Assembly (NCBI GenBank): GCA_020439995.1
Contig: JAGROY010000135.1
Coordinates: 1-41,390 of the forward strand
DNA: 41,390 nt
Source of the DNA: Verrucomicrobiia bacterium
GTDB lineage: Bacteria > Verrucomicrobiota > Verrucomicrobiia > Verrucomicrobiales > DEV007
Direction: 5' to 3'
Positions 28,900 through 36,964 of the stretch are shown here, in pieces (the stretch's first letter is position 1; each line of letters opens with the position of its first letter). A program made the position numbers and the translations under genes. The notes under the pieces were generated by a model. That model saw nothing but the letters and a program-made list of their open reading frames with translations. It was not told the DNA's origin and did not search any database.

Positions 28900-29519
28900 C
28901 AGAGATCCCTCGCGACTCGGAACCCGAGATTGTCGCGTCGTGTCGGTGCGGAGGCACAGTCGCGCCAGCTCGAACGCAACAATCGCGGCAGGTAATCCCA
29001 GGCACCGCCACGGATGACTTTCATCGACTCGTGAGCGATTTCTGCTGCGTAGTCATTCCGCCAGCTGTCCTGCACCCACTCGCACACATTCCCAAGCATG
29101 TCGTGCAGCCCAAAGGCGTTCGGCCTGCCCCAGCCCACTGGCAGCAGTTTTCCTGGCCCCACGCGGTTCCCCTGCTCGTCGTAAAGAAAATTCACGGATA
29201 AGGAATCCGGCAAGTGGCCGGATGGAAAAGGTGTAGCGGTCCCGGCGCGGCAGGCGTATTCCCATTCCACTTCAGTGGGAAGCCGGTAGCCTTTTCCTAA
29301 CATTACACAATATTCCACGGCATCGTGCCAGCTGACATTGACGAGTGGGAGCAGGGTCGCAGGGTCAAAAATCGGATGCAGCGACAGCTCGAAGGCAGGC
29401 ACATCGATGATGCGTCTCGGCAACTCATGCACGTTCGCAAACTTGTCGTCCTCGACGCAGCCCATGACGAAACGGCCAGCAGGAACGTGCACCATCTTTG
29501 GCTCTATCACTTCCACCAT
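28899..29519 (-). CDS. SUMF1/FGE-domain protein
   Basis: A 206-residue protein made almost entirely of one formylglycine-generating-enzyme (SUMF1) domain: PAGRFVMGC at the N terminus, NVSWHDAVEYCVMLGKGYRLPTEVEWEYACRAGT, FGLHDMLGNVCEWVQDSW, VIRGGAWDY and DNLGFRVARD at the end. It is shorter than a typical FGE or EgtB and lacks an N-terminal DinB-like domain. FGE-fold enzymes oxidise Cys to formylglycine or, as in EgtB, add oxygen or sulfur to histidine derivatives. No sulfatase is seen nearby, so the substrate is unknown. It overlaps the SDR gene by 13 nt and the PuuE-like gene by 1 nt. Confidence 0.8.
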   Translation of the reverse strand: MVEVIEPKMVHVPAGRFVMGCVEDDKFANVHELPRRIIDVPAFELSLHPIFDPATLLPLVNVSWHDAVEYCVMLGKGYRLPTEVEWEYACRAGTATPFPSGHLPDSLSVNFLYDEQGNRVGPGKLLPVGWGRPNAFGLHDMLGNVCEWVQDSWRNDYAAEIAHESMKVIRGGAWDYLPRLLRSSWRDCASAPTRRDNLGFRVARDL

Positions 29520-30256
29520 GTGGGAGGTTTAAGCTCATATTCTTTCCAGCCTGCAGCAACTCCTCCATCCACAGGGATCACCGCGCCAGTCACGAAACTC
29601 GCTTCATCAGATGCCAGGAATTCGAAGACGGGTGCGATTTCATCTGGGGAAGGGATGCGCCCCATGGGGATGCGCGCATGCATGAACCCGATCTCCGGAT
29701 TGTCCGGAATCCCGGTGACGGCCGGGGTCATCACCAGTCCGGGTGCCACCGCATTGACCCGAATGCCTTTGCTCGCCAACTCGATTGCTCCGACCCGGGT
29801 CAAGTGATCGACCGCCGCCTTGGAAGCCGCGTAGCTGGGGCAATTGGGCACGCCGATCTTGCCGACAAATGAGCTGGTATTGATCACCGATCCGCCGCGC
29901 GCCATGTAGCAACCGGCCAGCTGAAGTCCGTAGAAAACTGCGTGGGTGTTCACCTTGAACACGCGATCGAGCAACTCGGGCGTTGTATCGTCCAAAGTAA
30001 TGCCGTGCGGTTGAATGGCAGCATTGCTCACAAGCAGGTCGATTCGTCCAGCGATTTTCAGCGCTTTCAGGAATGCAGCCTCCAGCTGATCTCGATCGGA
30101 CACATCGGTTTTAATATACTGCCCAGCGTCGACTGGTGGATCAAGGTCAGCCACCCACACATCTGCGCCAGCATTGGCAAAGCGCGTGCAAATGGCAGCA
30201 CCCAGCCCGGCGCTGCCGCCCGTGACGAGCGCTACCTTTCCCGCGAGTCGGCTCAT
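29507..30256 (-). CDS. Short-chain dehydrogenase/reductase (classical SDR)
   Basis: A 249-residue classical SDR: nucleotide-binding TGGSAGLGAAI, NAA at the central strand, a catalytic Ser in INTSSFVGKIG and the YAASK catalytic Tyr-Lys pair. The ending FVTGAVIPVDGG is standard. An acidic residue after the second strand (ADLD) suggests NAD(H) preference. It probably oxidises a hydroxyl made by, or feeding into, the co-transcribed Rieske oxygenase. Its ATG overlaps the Rieske stop (ATGA); upstream in-frame codons belong to the Rieske gene read in another frame. Confidence 0.88.
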   Translation of the reverse strand: MSRLAGKVALVTGGSAGLGAAICTRFANAGADVWVADLDPPVDAGQYIKTDVSDRDQLEAAFLKALKIAGRIDLLVSNAAIQPHGITLDDTTPELLDRVFKVNTHAVFYGLQLAGCYMARGGSVINTSSFVGKIGVPNCPSYAASKAAVDHLTRVGAIELASKGIRVNAVAPGLVMTPAVTGIPDNPEIGFMHARIPMGRIPSPDEIAPVFEFLASDEASFVTGAVIPVDGGVAAGWKEYELKPPTWWK

Positions 30257-31611
30257 GGCATCTGGCCCGATGCTGCCGGCCTGTCCAACGTCGGCTTGGT
30301 GCCGCGAATCTTTGCCGCCAGGTAGCGTTGAATCAGCCAAACAGGCATTTCCAGATGACTCAGTCGCCCGCGCTGGTAGCCGTCGGACAGCATGCTGCGC
30401 TGGACTGCGTTCAGCACCTCCATATCCTCGAGGTGAAAGCATACAGCCTCCTGGGTGCCACGGTCTAACATTGCCGCAAAGTTCGGGTGCCTGGTCGTCG
30501 ATTCCGGAACCATCACTGTGGTCATCAGCCGCAGGCGATCGGTCGCAACGGGTTCGATCCGGTACCAGACGACCTGATCCGGTGCCGTAACAAGAGTGAA
30601 CAGCGGATAGCCCATCACCAGTCCCCACTCGTAGCGCCCATCCTCACCCAGCCCCTCAATCGGCGGGAAGGCATCCCATTGTCCGTCACTGGCCTCGGCA
30701 GCTGCTATTTGTTCTCGGGCCTTGTCGCCATACGGCAGGTGACAGCGAATGTAGTCCGCTTTCTCGGCTTCGGTCCAGGTGCCCCGCGCTGGCATGATCG
30801 GTTGCAGCGTCTTGATGTGGGTTCCCGCGTGATGATAGGACTCCATGAAGTTCTCGGCGAGGATCTTCCAGTTGCAGGCGATGTCCCAGTGCGACTCGAA
30901 TACCACATGCATGTTGGCGATGTCCCAACGGGCTGCATTATCTGTCAGCTGCGCATATTGATCCGCGACACTCTGCTCAGCAGTGCCATCGAGATTCACA
31001 AAGATGAACCCGTTCCAGATTTCAGTTCGAAATTCTTTCAGTCCCCAATCCGCCCGGCAGAAGTCCCTGGCTTGCCCCATTTCGGGACACGCTTTCAGGC
31101 CGCCATCCAGCTCGAACGTCCACGAATGATACGGGCAAAGGAACAGCCGCGTGTGGCCGCGATCTTCACCTCCCTCTCGAAACTCGGCCGGGCCGTGCCC
31201 ATCGTGCCCAAATCCCGGCGGCATGATGTCCATCCCGCGATGCGGACACGCACGTGAAAGCACACGCACGCCGCCTGACTTATCACAAACGACGATGAGC
31301 GGTTCTCCAAGGAAATCGAGATTGATGAAATCCCCTGCTAAAGGAATCTGCGACACATGGGCAACCGCGGTCCACCCGGGCCGGAACAGGTTCTCGCACT
31401 CCCACGCGAAGAATTCCTCCGATGCATAGGCTTCGCGAGGCAGGGTGATTGACTCTTCCAGCGGCAGGTCTGCGATGCGTTGTATCTCGTTGAGAGTTTC
31501 CTCTAACGTCAGACTCAACCTGCTGCGCCGAAACGCGGTCGATTGCGTTTCATTGAGACGCAAGTTTACATCCGTGGCCCTGCGGACCTGGCATTCATCG
31601 ATGATTGGCAT
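30253..31611 (-). CDS. Rieske non-heme iron oxygenase, alpha subunit
   Basis: A 452-residue ring-hydroxylating-type oxygenase. The Rieske [2Fe-2S] ligands are in ACPHRG (C122, H124) and LCPYHSW (C159, H162). The mononuclear iron site is in NFMESYHHAGTH (H260, H265). The two halves of the Rieske motif are separated by 34 residues instead of the usual 15-17, with a Gly/His-rich insert (130-153). The overall type resembles the choline/betaine/carnitine and N-demethylase oxygenases. No dedicated ferredoxin or reductase is in the operon; the nearby FMN reductase is a possible partner. The first 40 residues are poorly conserved, so the true start may be downstream. It is first gene of a five-gene leftward operon. 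Confidence 0.88.
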   Translation of the reverse strand: MPIIDECQVRRATDVNLRLNETQSTAFRRSRLSLTLEETLNEIQRIADLPLEESITLPREAYASEEFFAWECENLFRPGWTAVAHVSQIPLAGDFINLDFLGEPLIVVCDKSGGVRVLSRACPHRGMDIMPPGFGHDGHGPAEFREGGEDRGHTRLFLCPYHSWTFELDGGLKACPEMGQARDFCRADWGLKEFRTEIWNGFIFVNLDGTAEQSVADQYAQLTDNAARWDIANMHVVFESHWDIACNWKILAENFMESYHHAGTHIKTLQPIMPARGTWTEAEKADYIRCHLPYGDKAREQIAAAEASDGQWDAFPPIEGLGEDGRYEWGLVMGYPLFTLVTAPDQVVWYRIEPVATDRLRLMTTVMVPESTTRHPNFAAMLDRGTQEAVCFHLEDMEVLNAVQRSMLSDGYQRGRLSHLEMPVWLIQRYLAAKIRGTKPTLDRPAASGQMP

Positions 31612-31688
31612 GGCGGAGTAACAATTTTTTCGATTTCAGTAGTATCCAAGTAAGCAACAGGCGTGCCATTCCGCCATTCCCTCCTCGA

Positions 31689-31704
31689 CATGATGCCGAT
31701 CATG
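31689..31704. promoter_or_regulatory. Palindrome between the Rieske operon and the alcohol dehydrogenase gene
   Basis: CATGAT-GCCG-ATCATG is an exact 16-bp inverted repeat in the 108-bp divergent intergenic space, 15 bp before the dehydrogenase start. It is a candidate operator for one or both directions. Confidence 0.4.
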
Positions 31705-31719
31705 CTGTTCCTGTTCACT

Positions 31720-32727
31720 ATGAAGATTCACGCATTCGCATCGACAACTGCCGGGGCTGCTTTTGAGCCGTTCGAATACGAGCTGGGCGACCTCCGCCAC
31801 GATGAAGTTGACGTCGCAGTCGAGAGCTGCGGCATCTGTCACAGCGATCTCAGCATGCGCAACAATGACTGGGGCATCAGTGCCTATCCATTCATCGGAG
31901 GGCATGAAGTAGTCGGTCGCATCACTGCCAAAGGAGAGCACGTCAGCGATCTTGAGATTGGCCAACGTGTGGGAGTCGGCTGGTATTCGCGCAGCTGTGG
32001 CCGGTGCGCGCCGTGTCTGAATGGTGATCAAAATCTTTGCGTAGTCGCCGAGGGCACGATTGTCCACCGGCACGGTGGCTTTGCCGATTCCGTTCGCAGT
32101 CAGGCGCTGTGGTGCACTCCTTTGCCCGATGCGCTGGATCCACAATCAGCAGGCCCTCTGTTCTGCGGCGGCATAACGGTTTTCAATCCCATCGTTCAAA
32201 ATGGCGTTGTCGCCACTGATCATGTCGCCGTTGTCGGCATCGGTGGACTCGGACACCTGGCCATCCAATTTCTCTCCGCCTGGGGTTGCGAAGTTACCGC
32301 CATCACCACCAGCGAATCAAAGGCGGACGAGGCAAAAAAACTCGGCGCTGATCACGTGCTGATTTCAAAAGATCTCGATGCGATGAAGGCTGCGGCTGGC
32401 AGTTTCCGGATGATCCTCAGCACCGTGAATGTGCCACTCGATTGGGAACTTTACATTAGCTTGCTGGCCCGGCGCGGCACGCTCCACCTCGTCGGCGCTG
32501 TGCCATCGGTCACCACGGGATCGTTTCCGCTCATCGAACAGCAAAAGTCCATCTCCGGCAGCCCGCTTGGCAGTCCCGGACTGGTGCAGACCATGCTGGC
32601 ATTCTGCGCCCGGAAAGGCATCGCCCCCGTGACTCAGTCATTTAAGATGAGCGAGATCAATGCGGCGTTCGATGAACTCGAAGCCGGCCATGCCCGTTAT
32701 CGCCTTGTCCTAGAAAGCGATTTCTAG
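31720..32727 (+). CDS. Zinc-dependent alcohol dehydrogenase (YahK/CAD-like aldehyde reductase)
   Basis: A 335-residue medium-chain dehydrogenase with catalytic zinc ligands in CGICHSD and GHEVVG. The structural zinc site is CGRCAPCLNGDQNLC and the nucleotide-binding loop is GIGGLGHLA. Its pattern fits the NADPH-dependent cinnamyl-alcohol/YahK group, which reduces aldehydes to alcohols, including small or toxic ones. The ATG at 31720 gives the normal family N terminus; an earlier in-frame ATG would place a palindrome inside the coding region. It is divergent from the Rieske operon and convergent with the FMN reductase. The two convergent genes share one CTAG as both stop codons. Confidence 0.9.
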   Translation: MKIHAFASTTAGAAFEPFEYELGDLRHDEVDVAVESCGICHSDLSMRNNDWGISAYPFIGGHEVVGRITAKGEHVSDLEIGQRVGVGWYSRSCGRCAPCLNGDQNLCVVAEGTIVHRHGGFADSVRSQALWCTPLPDALDPQSAGPLFCGGITVFNPIVQNGVVATDHVAVVGIGGLGHLAIQFLSAWGCEVTAITTSESKADEAKKLGADHVLISKDLDAMKAAAGSFRMILSTVNVPLDWELYISLLARRGTLHLVGAVPSVTTGSFPLIEQQKSISGSPLGSPGLVQTMLAFCARKGIAPVTQSFKMSEINAAFDELEAGHARYRLVLESDF

Positions 32728-33368
32728 GCATTGTCCCAAACGCTGCCTTTGCGCGGTGTATCCATGCGATAGTCGGTGTAGAGCGTGCTGAACAGCGTGG
32801 CACCGAGGCGTCTTGCACGGTCGATTGGTCCTGCAGGGTCGAATTCGACATCGCCTCGCTTGTTGCCGATGCCCTGCACCACGCCCACGAAGTCGCACTG
32901 ATTGTAGCGGCAGAATTCCTGTATCGAGTGAACGATTCCCATCGGCGCGGCGGGATACGATTCCTCCGAGCTGATCAAGAGGCCGATCTTCTTGTTTGCC
33001 ATCCGAGAGGCGTTCGTATCACTGTCAGGGTGCGAGGCTGCGTAGTAGCAGAAGCTGCGATCGAGGAAAGTTTTCAACTGCCCGCTCATACCATACCAGT
33101 AGAGCGGGGTCGCGAAGAGGATACCGTCGGCGGGTAGATATTTTTCCAGGAAAAGCTCGCGGAATCTGTCGTTCAGCGTGCACTCGCCATCCGCGCCACG
33201 GCACTGACGGCAGTCCCGCAGAAAGTGACTTACGTAGTCGTCGACATAAGCGAGTTCGACTGCATGACCAACGGCTTCCGCTCCCTCCTGAGCCGCAAGG
33301 GCCAGCCGGAAGGAATTGCCGTCGCGTCGCGGACTTCCGGCAAGGATCAATACAGATTTTGCAGTCAT
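32724..33368 (-). CDS. NADPH-dependent FMN reductase / flavodoxin-like oxidoreductase
   Basis: A 214-residue flavodoxin-fold protein with the FMN phosphate loop GSPRRDGNS, ATPLYWYGMSGQLKTFLDRSF and a central DCRQCRGADGECTLND segment with three Cys, typical of iron-sulfur-flavoprotein-like NAD(P)H oxidoreductases. It may supply electrons to the AhpD-like protein encoded just upstream (ATGA overlap), or reduced flavin to the Rieske oxygenase. It is the last gene of a seven-gene leftward operon. Confidence 0.85.
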   Translation of the reverse strand: MTAKSVLILAGSPRRDGNSFRLALAAQEGAEAVGHAVELAYVDDYVSHFLRDCRQCRGADGECTLNDRFRELFLEKYLPADGILFATPLYWYGMSGQLKTFLDRSFCYYAASHPDSDTNASRMANKKIGLLISSEESYPAAPMGIVHSIQEFCRYNQCDFVGVVQGIGNKRGDVEFDPAGPIDRARRLGATLFSTLYTDYRMDTPRKGSVWDNA

Positions 33369-33901
33369 CGTTCGTTGTGCACCACTCGATCCAAGGGGAC
33401 ATTGGCAATGGCATTGGTGTAGTTGCTCATCGTTTTGATAGATATGGCGAGGATCACTTCGAGCGCCTGTTGCTCTGCCCAGCCTGCGGCAATAAACGTT
33501 TCCATCGAATCGTTGGAAATCCGCCCCCGCTGGCGCACCATGAGTTGTGTAAATATCCGCAGTGCCTCCCGTTTTGGATCACCCAGCGGTCGACCGTCCC
33601 GCAATGCGGCAAGATCGTCGTCGTGAACACCCGCGTCACGCGCGAGTTTCTGATGCCAGGGAATTCAGTAAGAACAACCGTGTTCCACATTGATTGTCTG
33701 ATAGACGATCTGTCGTTCGACCGGCGAGAACGATGTCTTATCGAAAAGATCCCAAAGCAAACCGTATCCTTCGAGAAGCGCCGGGGCAGCCGCCATCGTG
33801 CGCTCAAGATTCGGAATCATGCCGAATACCTGTTGTGTTGTTTTCAGCAGTGGCAGTGCTGCTGCCGGGGCAGAAACGTCGCTGTGAAGGGGGAATTCCA
33901 T
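33365..33901 (-). CDS. AhpD-like selenoprotein (carboxymuconolactone decarboxylase family), UGA read as Sec79
   Basis: A single 178-residue frame interrupted only by TGA at 33665-33667. Before it: MEFPLHSDVSAPAAALPLL, a LLEGY segment, then VERQIVYQTINVEHGCSY. After it: IPWHQKLARDAGVHDDDLAALRDGRP, TQLM and KTMSNYTNAIANVPLD. Together these are one complete AhpD/CMD-family domain. The active-site motif CxxCxxxH reads C76-S-Y-U79-I-P-W-H83, so the UGA replaces exactly the second Cys. Homology is strong on both sides. The gene abuts glutamine synthetase copy 2 (TAG-ATG, no gap) and overlaps the FMN reductase by ATGA, so the operon is intact. Family members are thiol peroxidases or disulfide reductases. 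The alternative is a recent nonsense mutation. Selenocysteine genes must exist elsewhere for this reading. Confidence 0.85.
33619..33642 (-). promoter_or_regulatory. Candidate bacterial SECIS hairpin
   Basis: On the coding strand, CGCGTGA pairs with TCACG-A-CG (7 pairs, one bulged A) around the 9-nt loop CGCGGGTGT. The stem begins 22 nt after the UGA, and the loop lies 30-38 nt after it. Placement downstream of UGA within the coding region and a GG-containing apical loop are what bacterial SelB-binding elements require. No fold computation was done. Confidence 0.6.
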
Positions 33902-35326
33902 CTAGACGAAGGTGAGGCGATTTTTGCGCATCTCAGAGGACACTGCGAAGAACTCCTTTTCCCATTCCATCGTCTTCTGGCGCAGGTAGATGTCTTTCAT
34001 CTCTCCGAACACGGTTTCTGCGAGATCATCTGCTTCGAAGGCTTCGATGGCGTGAAGGAGTGTGCCGGGGAGGAAGGTGATGCCGTCCGCTTTGAGCTGC
34101 CTTCGCGTGCGACCGTAGAGGTTCTCGTTGAGCGGTTCGCCAGGGTCGAGTTCCTGCTCGATCCCTTCGAGACCGGCAGCCAGATGAAATGCCGCCGCCA
34201 AGTAGGGGTTCAGACTCATGTCTGGTGCGCGATTTTCCACACAGTAGCGACTGAGCGGCAGGCGAATCATTGCTGAACGGTTGTTCTGCCCGTAAGCTGC
34301 GAGAACGGGTGCCCAGCTGACATCAGGCATATCGCCCTGAGCAATGAACCCCTGATAGCTGTTGTAGGTCGGACTGGTGACGGCAGTGAGTGCCTGCGCG
34401 TGCTTGAGGACGCCCGCCGTAAAGTGATAGGCGAGCTTGGAAATGTTGACTCCATACTTTGCGCTGAAGGCATTCCCGCCGGACTCTGGAGCGAACAGAT
34501 TTTCGCCAGTTTCAGCATCCGCGAGCGACATATTGAAGTGACAGCCTGAGCGGAAATCATTCTGGAATGGCTTCGGCATGAAGCTTGCGACGCACCCCAC
34601 CGATTTTGCCACATGCTTGGCCATCAGACGAAGGAACACCAGCCTGTCGGACATCGTCAGGGCATCGGCGTAATCGAAATCGAATTCGTATTGCCCCTTT
34701 CCTCCTTCTTGATCGAACGAAAACACGCCATATCCCAGCTCGTTCAGGTAGCGCACCATTGGCGATAGAAACTCGATCGAATCCATCGATAAGTTCACAT
34801 CATACGCTGGGCAGAGGCCGCCGTATTTGTGTCGGTGGAGCGTTCCAAGCTCACCAGTGCCAGGATCTTCTCTGAACACGTAGAACTCAGGTTCGACACC
34901 AAGATTGAACGTCAGCCCGAGCTCTGCTGCCCGCTCCAGTTGTCGTTTCAGTATCTGGCGGCTGTCGTTTTGATAGGGCGCGCCGTGGTAGTAAAGGTCG
35001 CCGAAGAAGTAGGCGAACCGCCTGTCCCACGGACAGACCATCACGGTATCGAGATCCGGAATAGCCGCGCATTCGTCCTCCTGCGGCCCGACGAGCCCCA
35101 TGCCTTCCATCGCACCGACAGTGAACAGCTCCGAGCCAGCTGCCATTTTCCCTATGGCCGCAAGCGGATTCACCTTTGCCTTCGGAATGCCATGGACATC
35201 GACATATGTTGAAAGCAGAAACTCCACACCCTCCTCTTCCAGCTTCAATCGGACGTTCGCCAGTTTATCAAGGTCGGGACGGAATCCTTCGGGTGCAGCG
35301 AAAGTGGGGACGGAGGTGTCACTCAT
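33902..35326 (-). CDS. Type III (GlnT-like) glutamine synthetase family ligase, copy 2
   Basis: A 474-residue paralogue of the other GS-III protein in this window. Motifs: VDVHGIPKAKV, FNLGVEPEFYVF (E-x-E), SFDQEGGKGQYEFDFDYADAL, MPKPFQNDFRSGCHFNMSL, NNRSAMIRLP and VENRAPDMSLNPYLAA. It differs from copy 1 at NSYQGF (NSYKRL in copy 1), at RSGCH (GSGAH) and in the loop GAMEGMGLVGPQEDE, so the acceptor site probably differs. Its place after an ABC importer and a creatininase-family enzyme suggests ligation of an imported amine to glutamate, as in gamma-glutamylamide pathways. This is inference. It overlaps the creatininase gene by ATGA. Confidence 0.85.
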   Translation of the reverse strand: MSDTSVPTFAAPEGFRPDLDKLANVRLKLEEEGVEFLLSTYVDVHGIPKAKVNPLAAIGKMAAGSELFTVGAMEGMGLVGPQEDECAAIPDLDTVMVCPWDRRFAYFFGDLYYHGAPYQNDSRQILKRQLERAAELGLTFNLGVEPEFYVFREDPGTGELGTLHRHKYGGLCPAYDVNLSMDSIEFLSPMVRYLNELGYGVFSFDQEGGKGQYEFDFDYADALTMSDRLVFLRLMAKHVAKSVGCVASFMPKPFQNDFRSGCHFNMSLADAETGENLFAPESGGNAFSAKYGVNISKLAYHFTAGVLKHAQALTAVTSPTYNSYQGFIAQGDMPDVSWAPVLAAYGQNNRSAMIRLPLSRYCVENRAPDMSLNPYLAAAFHLAAGLEGIEQELDPGEPLNENLYGRTRRQLKADGITFLPGTLLHAIEAFEADDLAETVFGEMKDIYLRQKTMEWEKEFFAVSSEMRKNRLTFV

Positions 35327-36078
35327 AGAGCGGTAAATGGTAGAGGAGGAGTTTCGGATTTGGCCGATTCAAGCAGGGCCGCCAGGGCATCGCCCATCTT
35401 TGCGAAGAGTTCGGCACCCGCTATTGCTGTGCCGAGGCTCGGTTTGCCAGTGATGCCATTGAGACTGGTCTGGGCCACCGGATAGGAGAAAACTTTCCCA
35501 ACGGTGCGGTCAGGATCGTCTTCGACCGCTGACATGTCGACCGTTTCAGGCGCGAGGTGCAGCATGAGATCGGTCTCCGCTTTATTCGCGTGCAAGTCCT
35601 CTGCATCACTGATGAAATACTTCCAGATCTCATCGCTGAGTTGAAAGGTATTGCGCATGCCAACCTGCAAAGCACCAGCGCGAGAAGTACGCACTTTATC
35701 GACAGCGACTCGGAGCGAAGCATCATTGCCAAAATGCGAATTGACCAGCAGCAACTTTTTCCAGCCGGTGCGGGCTGACCAATCCGCGATCTCGCAGATC
35801 ATAGCGATAAATGTCTCGTGGGAGAGTGAAAAGGTTCCCGGCCACTTGTCGGTGTGCCCTACGGATACGGTGTAGCTGAGTGGAGGTAACATGGGCACTC
35901 CCGCCTTGTTACAGGCGTAGGCGCAGACGCTCTCGGCGATAACCGTATCTGTATTGATTGGAAGGTGAGGGCCGTGTTGTTCAGTGGCACCACATGGCAG
36001 CACCAGCAAGTCGGATCCCCGGGCCTGCAGTTCCGCTACCTCTGTCCACGGGAGAGATGATAAGTCAGACCACTTCAT
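35323..36078 (-). CDS. Creatininase-family amidohydrolase
   Basis: A 251-residue protein with the family metal motif [18 protein letters not shown] (E33, H35, D44), [26 protein letters not shown] and [11 protein letters not shown], which match the metal-binding segments of creatinine amidohydrolase. The family hydrolyses cyclic or linear amides: creatinine to creatine, FAPy deformylation, and MftE-type peptide cleavage. The exact substrate cannot be read from the sequence. Proximity to a guanidine operon makes a guanidino compound attractive but unproven. The ATG at 36078 is chosen over a GTG one codon upstream. It overlaps the ATPase gene by 14 nt. Confidence 0.87.
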   Translation of the reverse strand: MKWSDLSSLPWTEVAELQARGSDLLVLPCGATEQHGPHLPINTDTVIAESVCAYACNKAGVPMLPPLSYTVSVGHTDKWPGTFSLSHETFIAMICEIADWSARTGWKKLLLVNSHFGNDASLRVAVDKVRTSRAGALQVGMRNTFQLSDEIWKYFISDAEDLHANKAETDLMLHLAPETVDMSAVEDDPDRTVGKVFSYPVAQTSLNGITGKPSLGTAIAGAELFAKMGDALAALLESAKSETPPLPFTAL

Positions 36079-36964
36079 CACCCACTCGTGTCATTTTGAA
36101 GATGGGGAGATGCTCGTCACTCGTTTCGCGAGGCGGATGAATCAATTCACTCACCCGGCCCTTTGTCGCGAGAAACTCTGGCTGCAGGAATTGTCTGGTC
36201 GTCCGTGGTTGGCCCACGGGCACTTCAATGATCTCGTTCACACGACCCGGATTGCGATCGAGCACCAGAATCCGATCCGAAAGATGTACCGCCTCGTCGA
36301 GATCATGGGTGATGAAGAGAATAGTGACATCCACATTGCGCCAGATCTGCAGCAGGTAGGACTGCATCTGCGCACGCGTCTGTGCGTCGAGCGCTCCGAA
36401 TGGCTCATCCATCAGCAGGATTCGCGGACGGTTTGCCAGTGCCCGGGCGATGGCGACTCTCTGCTTCATCCCTCCTGAGAGCTGATGTGGGTAGGAATCT
36501 TCGAATCCTGACAGACCCACCAATTCGATCCACTGCATCGCCTCGGATTCGGCGGTCATTTCGCTGCTGCCCGTCATCTTGAGGCCGAACATCACGTTCT
36601 TCTTTACCGTCAACCACGGAAAGAGCGTGTAACTTTGAAACACCATGCCGCGATCAGGGCCGGGGCCGGCGACGGGTTTGCCATCGATCAGCACTTCCCC
36701 TTCGGTAAGGGGTTCAAGGCCGGCGAGAATTCGGATCAGCGTCGATTTGCCACAGCCTGAGGCCCCGATAACGCACATGAGTTCACGTCGATACACGTCA
36801 AAATTGACATCACTGAGAGCTTTGACCGGGCCCTGTGCGGACGAGAAAGTTTTACCCAGGCCTCTAGCACTGAGAGTGACTTCACGCTCCTTCAGGTGGC
36901 GAAAGCGCTCTGCCACTTCGGGCGATTGCTCCTTGTAGGAAGGCAGCTCTAAAGTTGCGGTCAT
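36065..36964 (-). CDS. ABC transporter ATP-binding protein (nitrate/taurine/sulfonate type)
   Basis: A 299-residue ATPase with Walker [11 protein letters not shown]-loop [13 protein letters not shown], signature LSGGMKQR, Walker [13 protein letters not shown] and the switch His in FITHD. The FPWLTV and DPxxG-type loops are those of the TauB/SsuB/NrtD group. An N-terminal extension of about 30 residues precedes the ABC domain. With the adjoining permease and substrate-binding lipoprotein it forms one importer. Its ATG overlaps the permease stop (ATGA). Confidence 0.93.
   Translation of the reverse strand: MTATLELPSYKEQSPEVAERFRHLKEREVTLSARGLGKTFSSAQGPVKALSDVNFDVYRRELMCVIGASGCGKSTLIRILAGLEPLTEGEVLIDGKPVAGPGPDRGMVFQSYTLFPWLTVKKNVMFGLKMTGSSEMTAESEAMQWIELVGLSGFEDSYPHQLSGGMKQRVAIARALANRPRILLMDEPFGALDAQTRAQMQSYLLQIWRNVDVTILFITHDLDEAVHLSDRILVLDRNPGRVNEIIEVPVGQPRTTRQFLQPEFLATKGRVSELIHPPRETSDEHLPIFKMTRVGDEVV

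Noticed and set aside
33365..33604. Separate gene for the C-terminal half of the AhpD-like protein, starting at TTG
   Set aside because: It is the continuation of the same domain after the UGA, has no ribosome site, and begins in the middle of a conserved helix.
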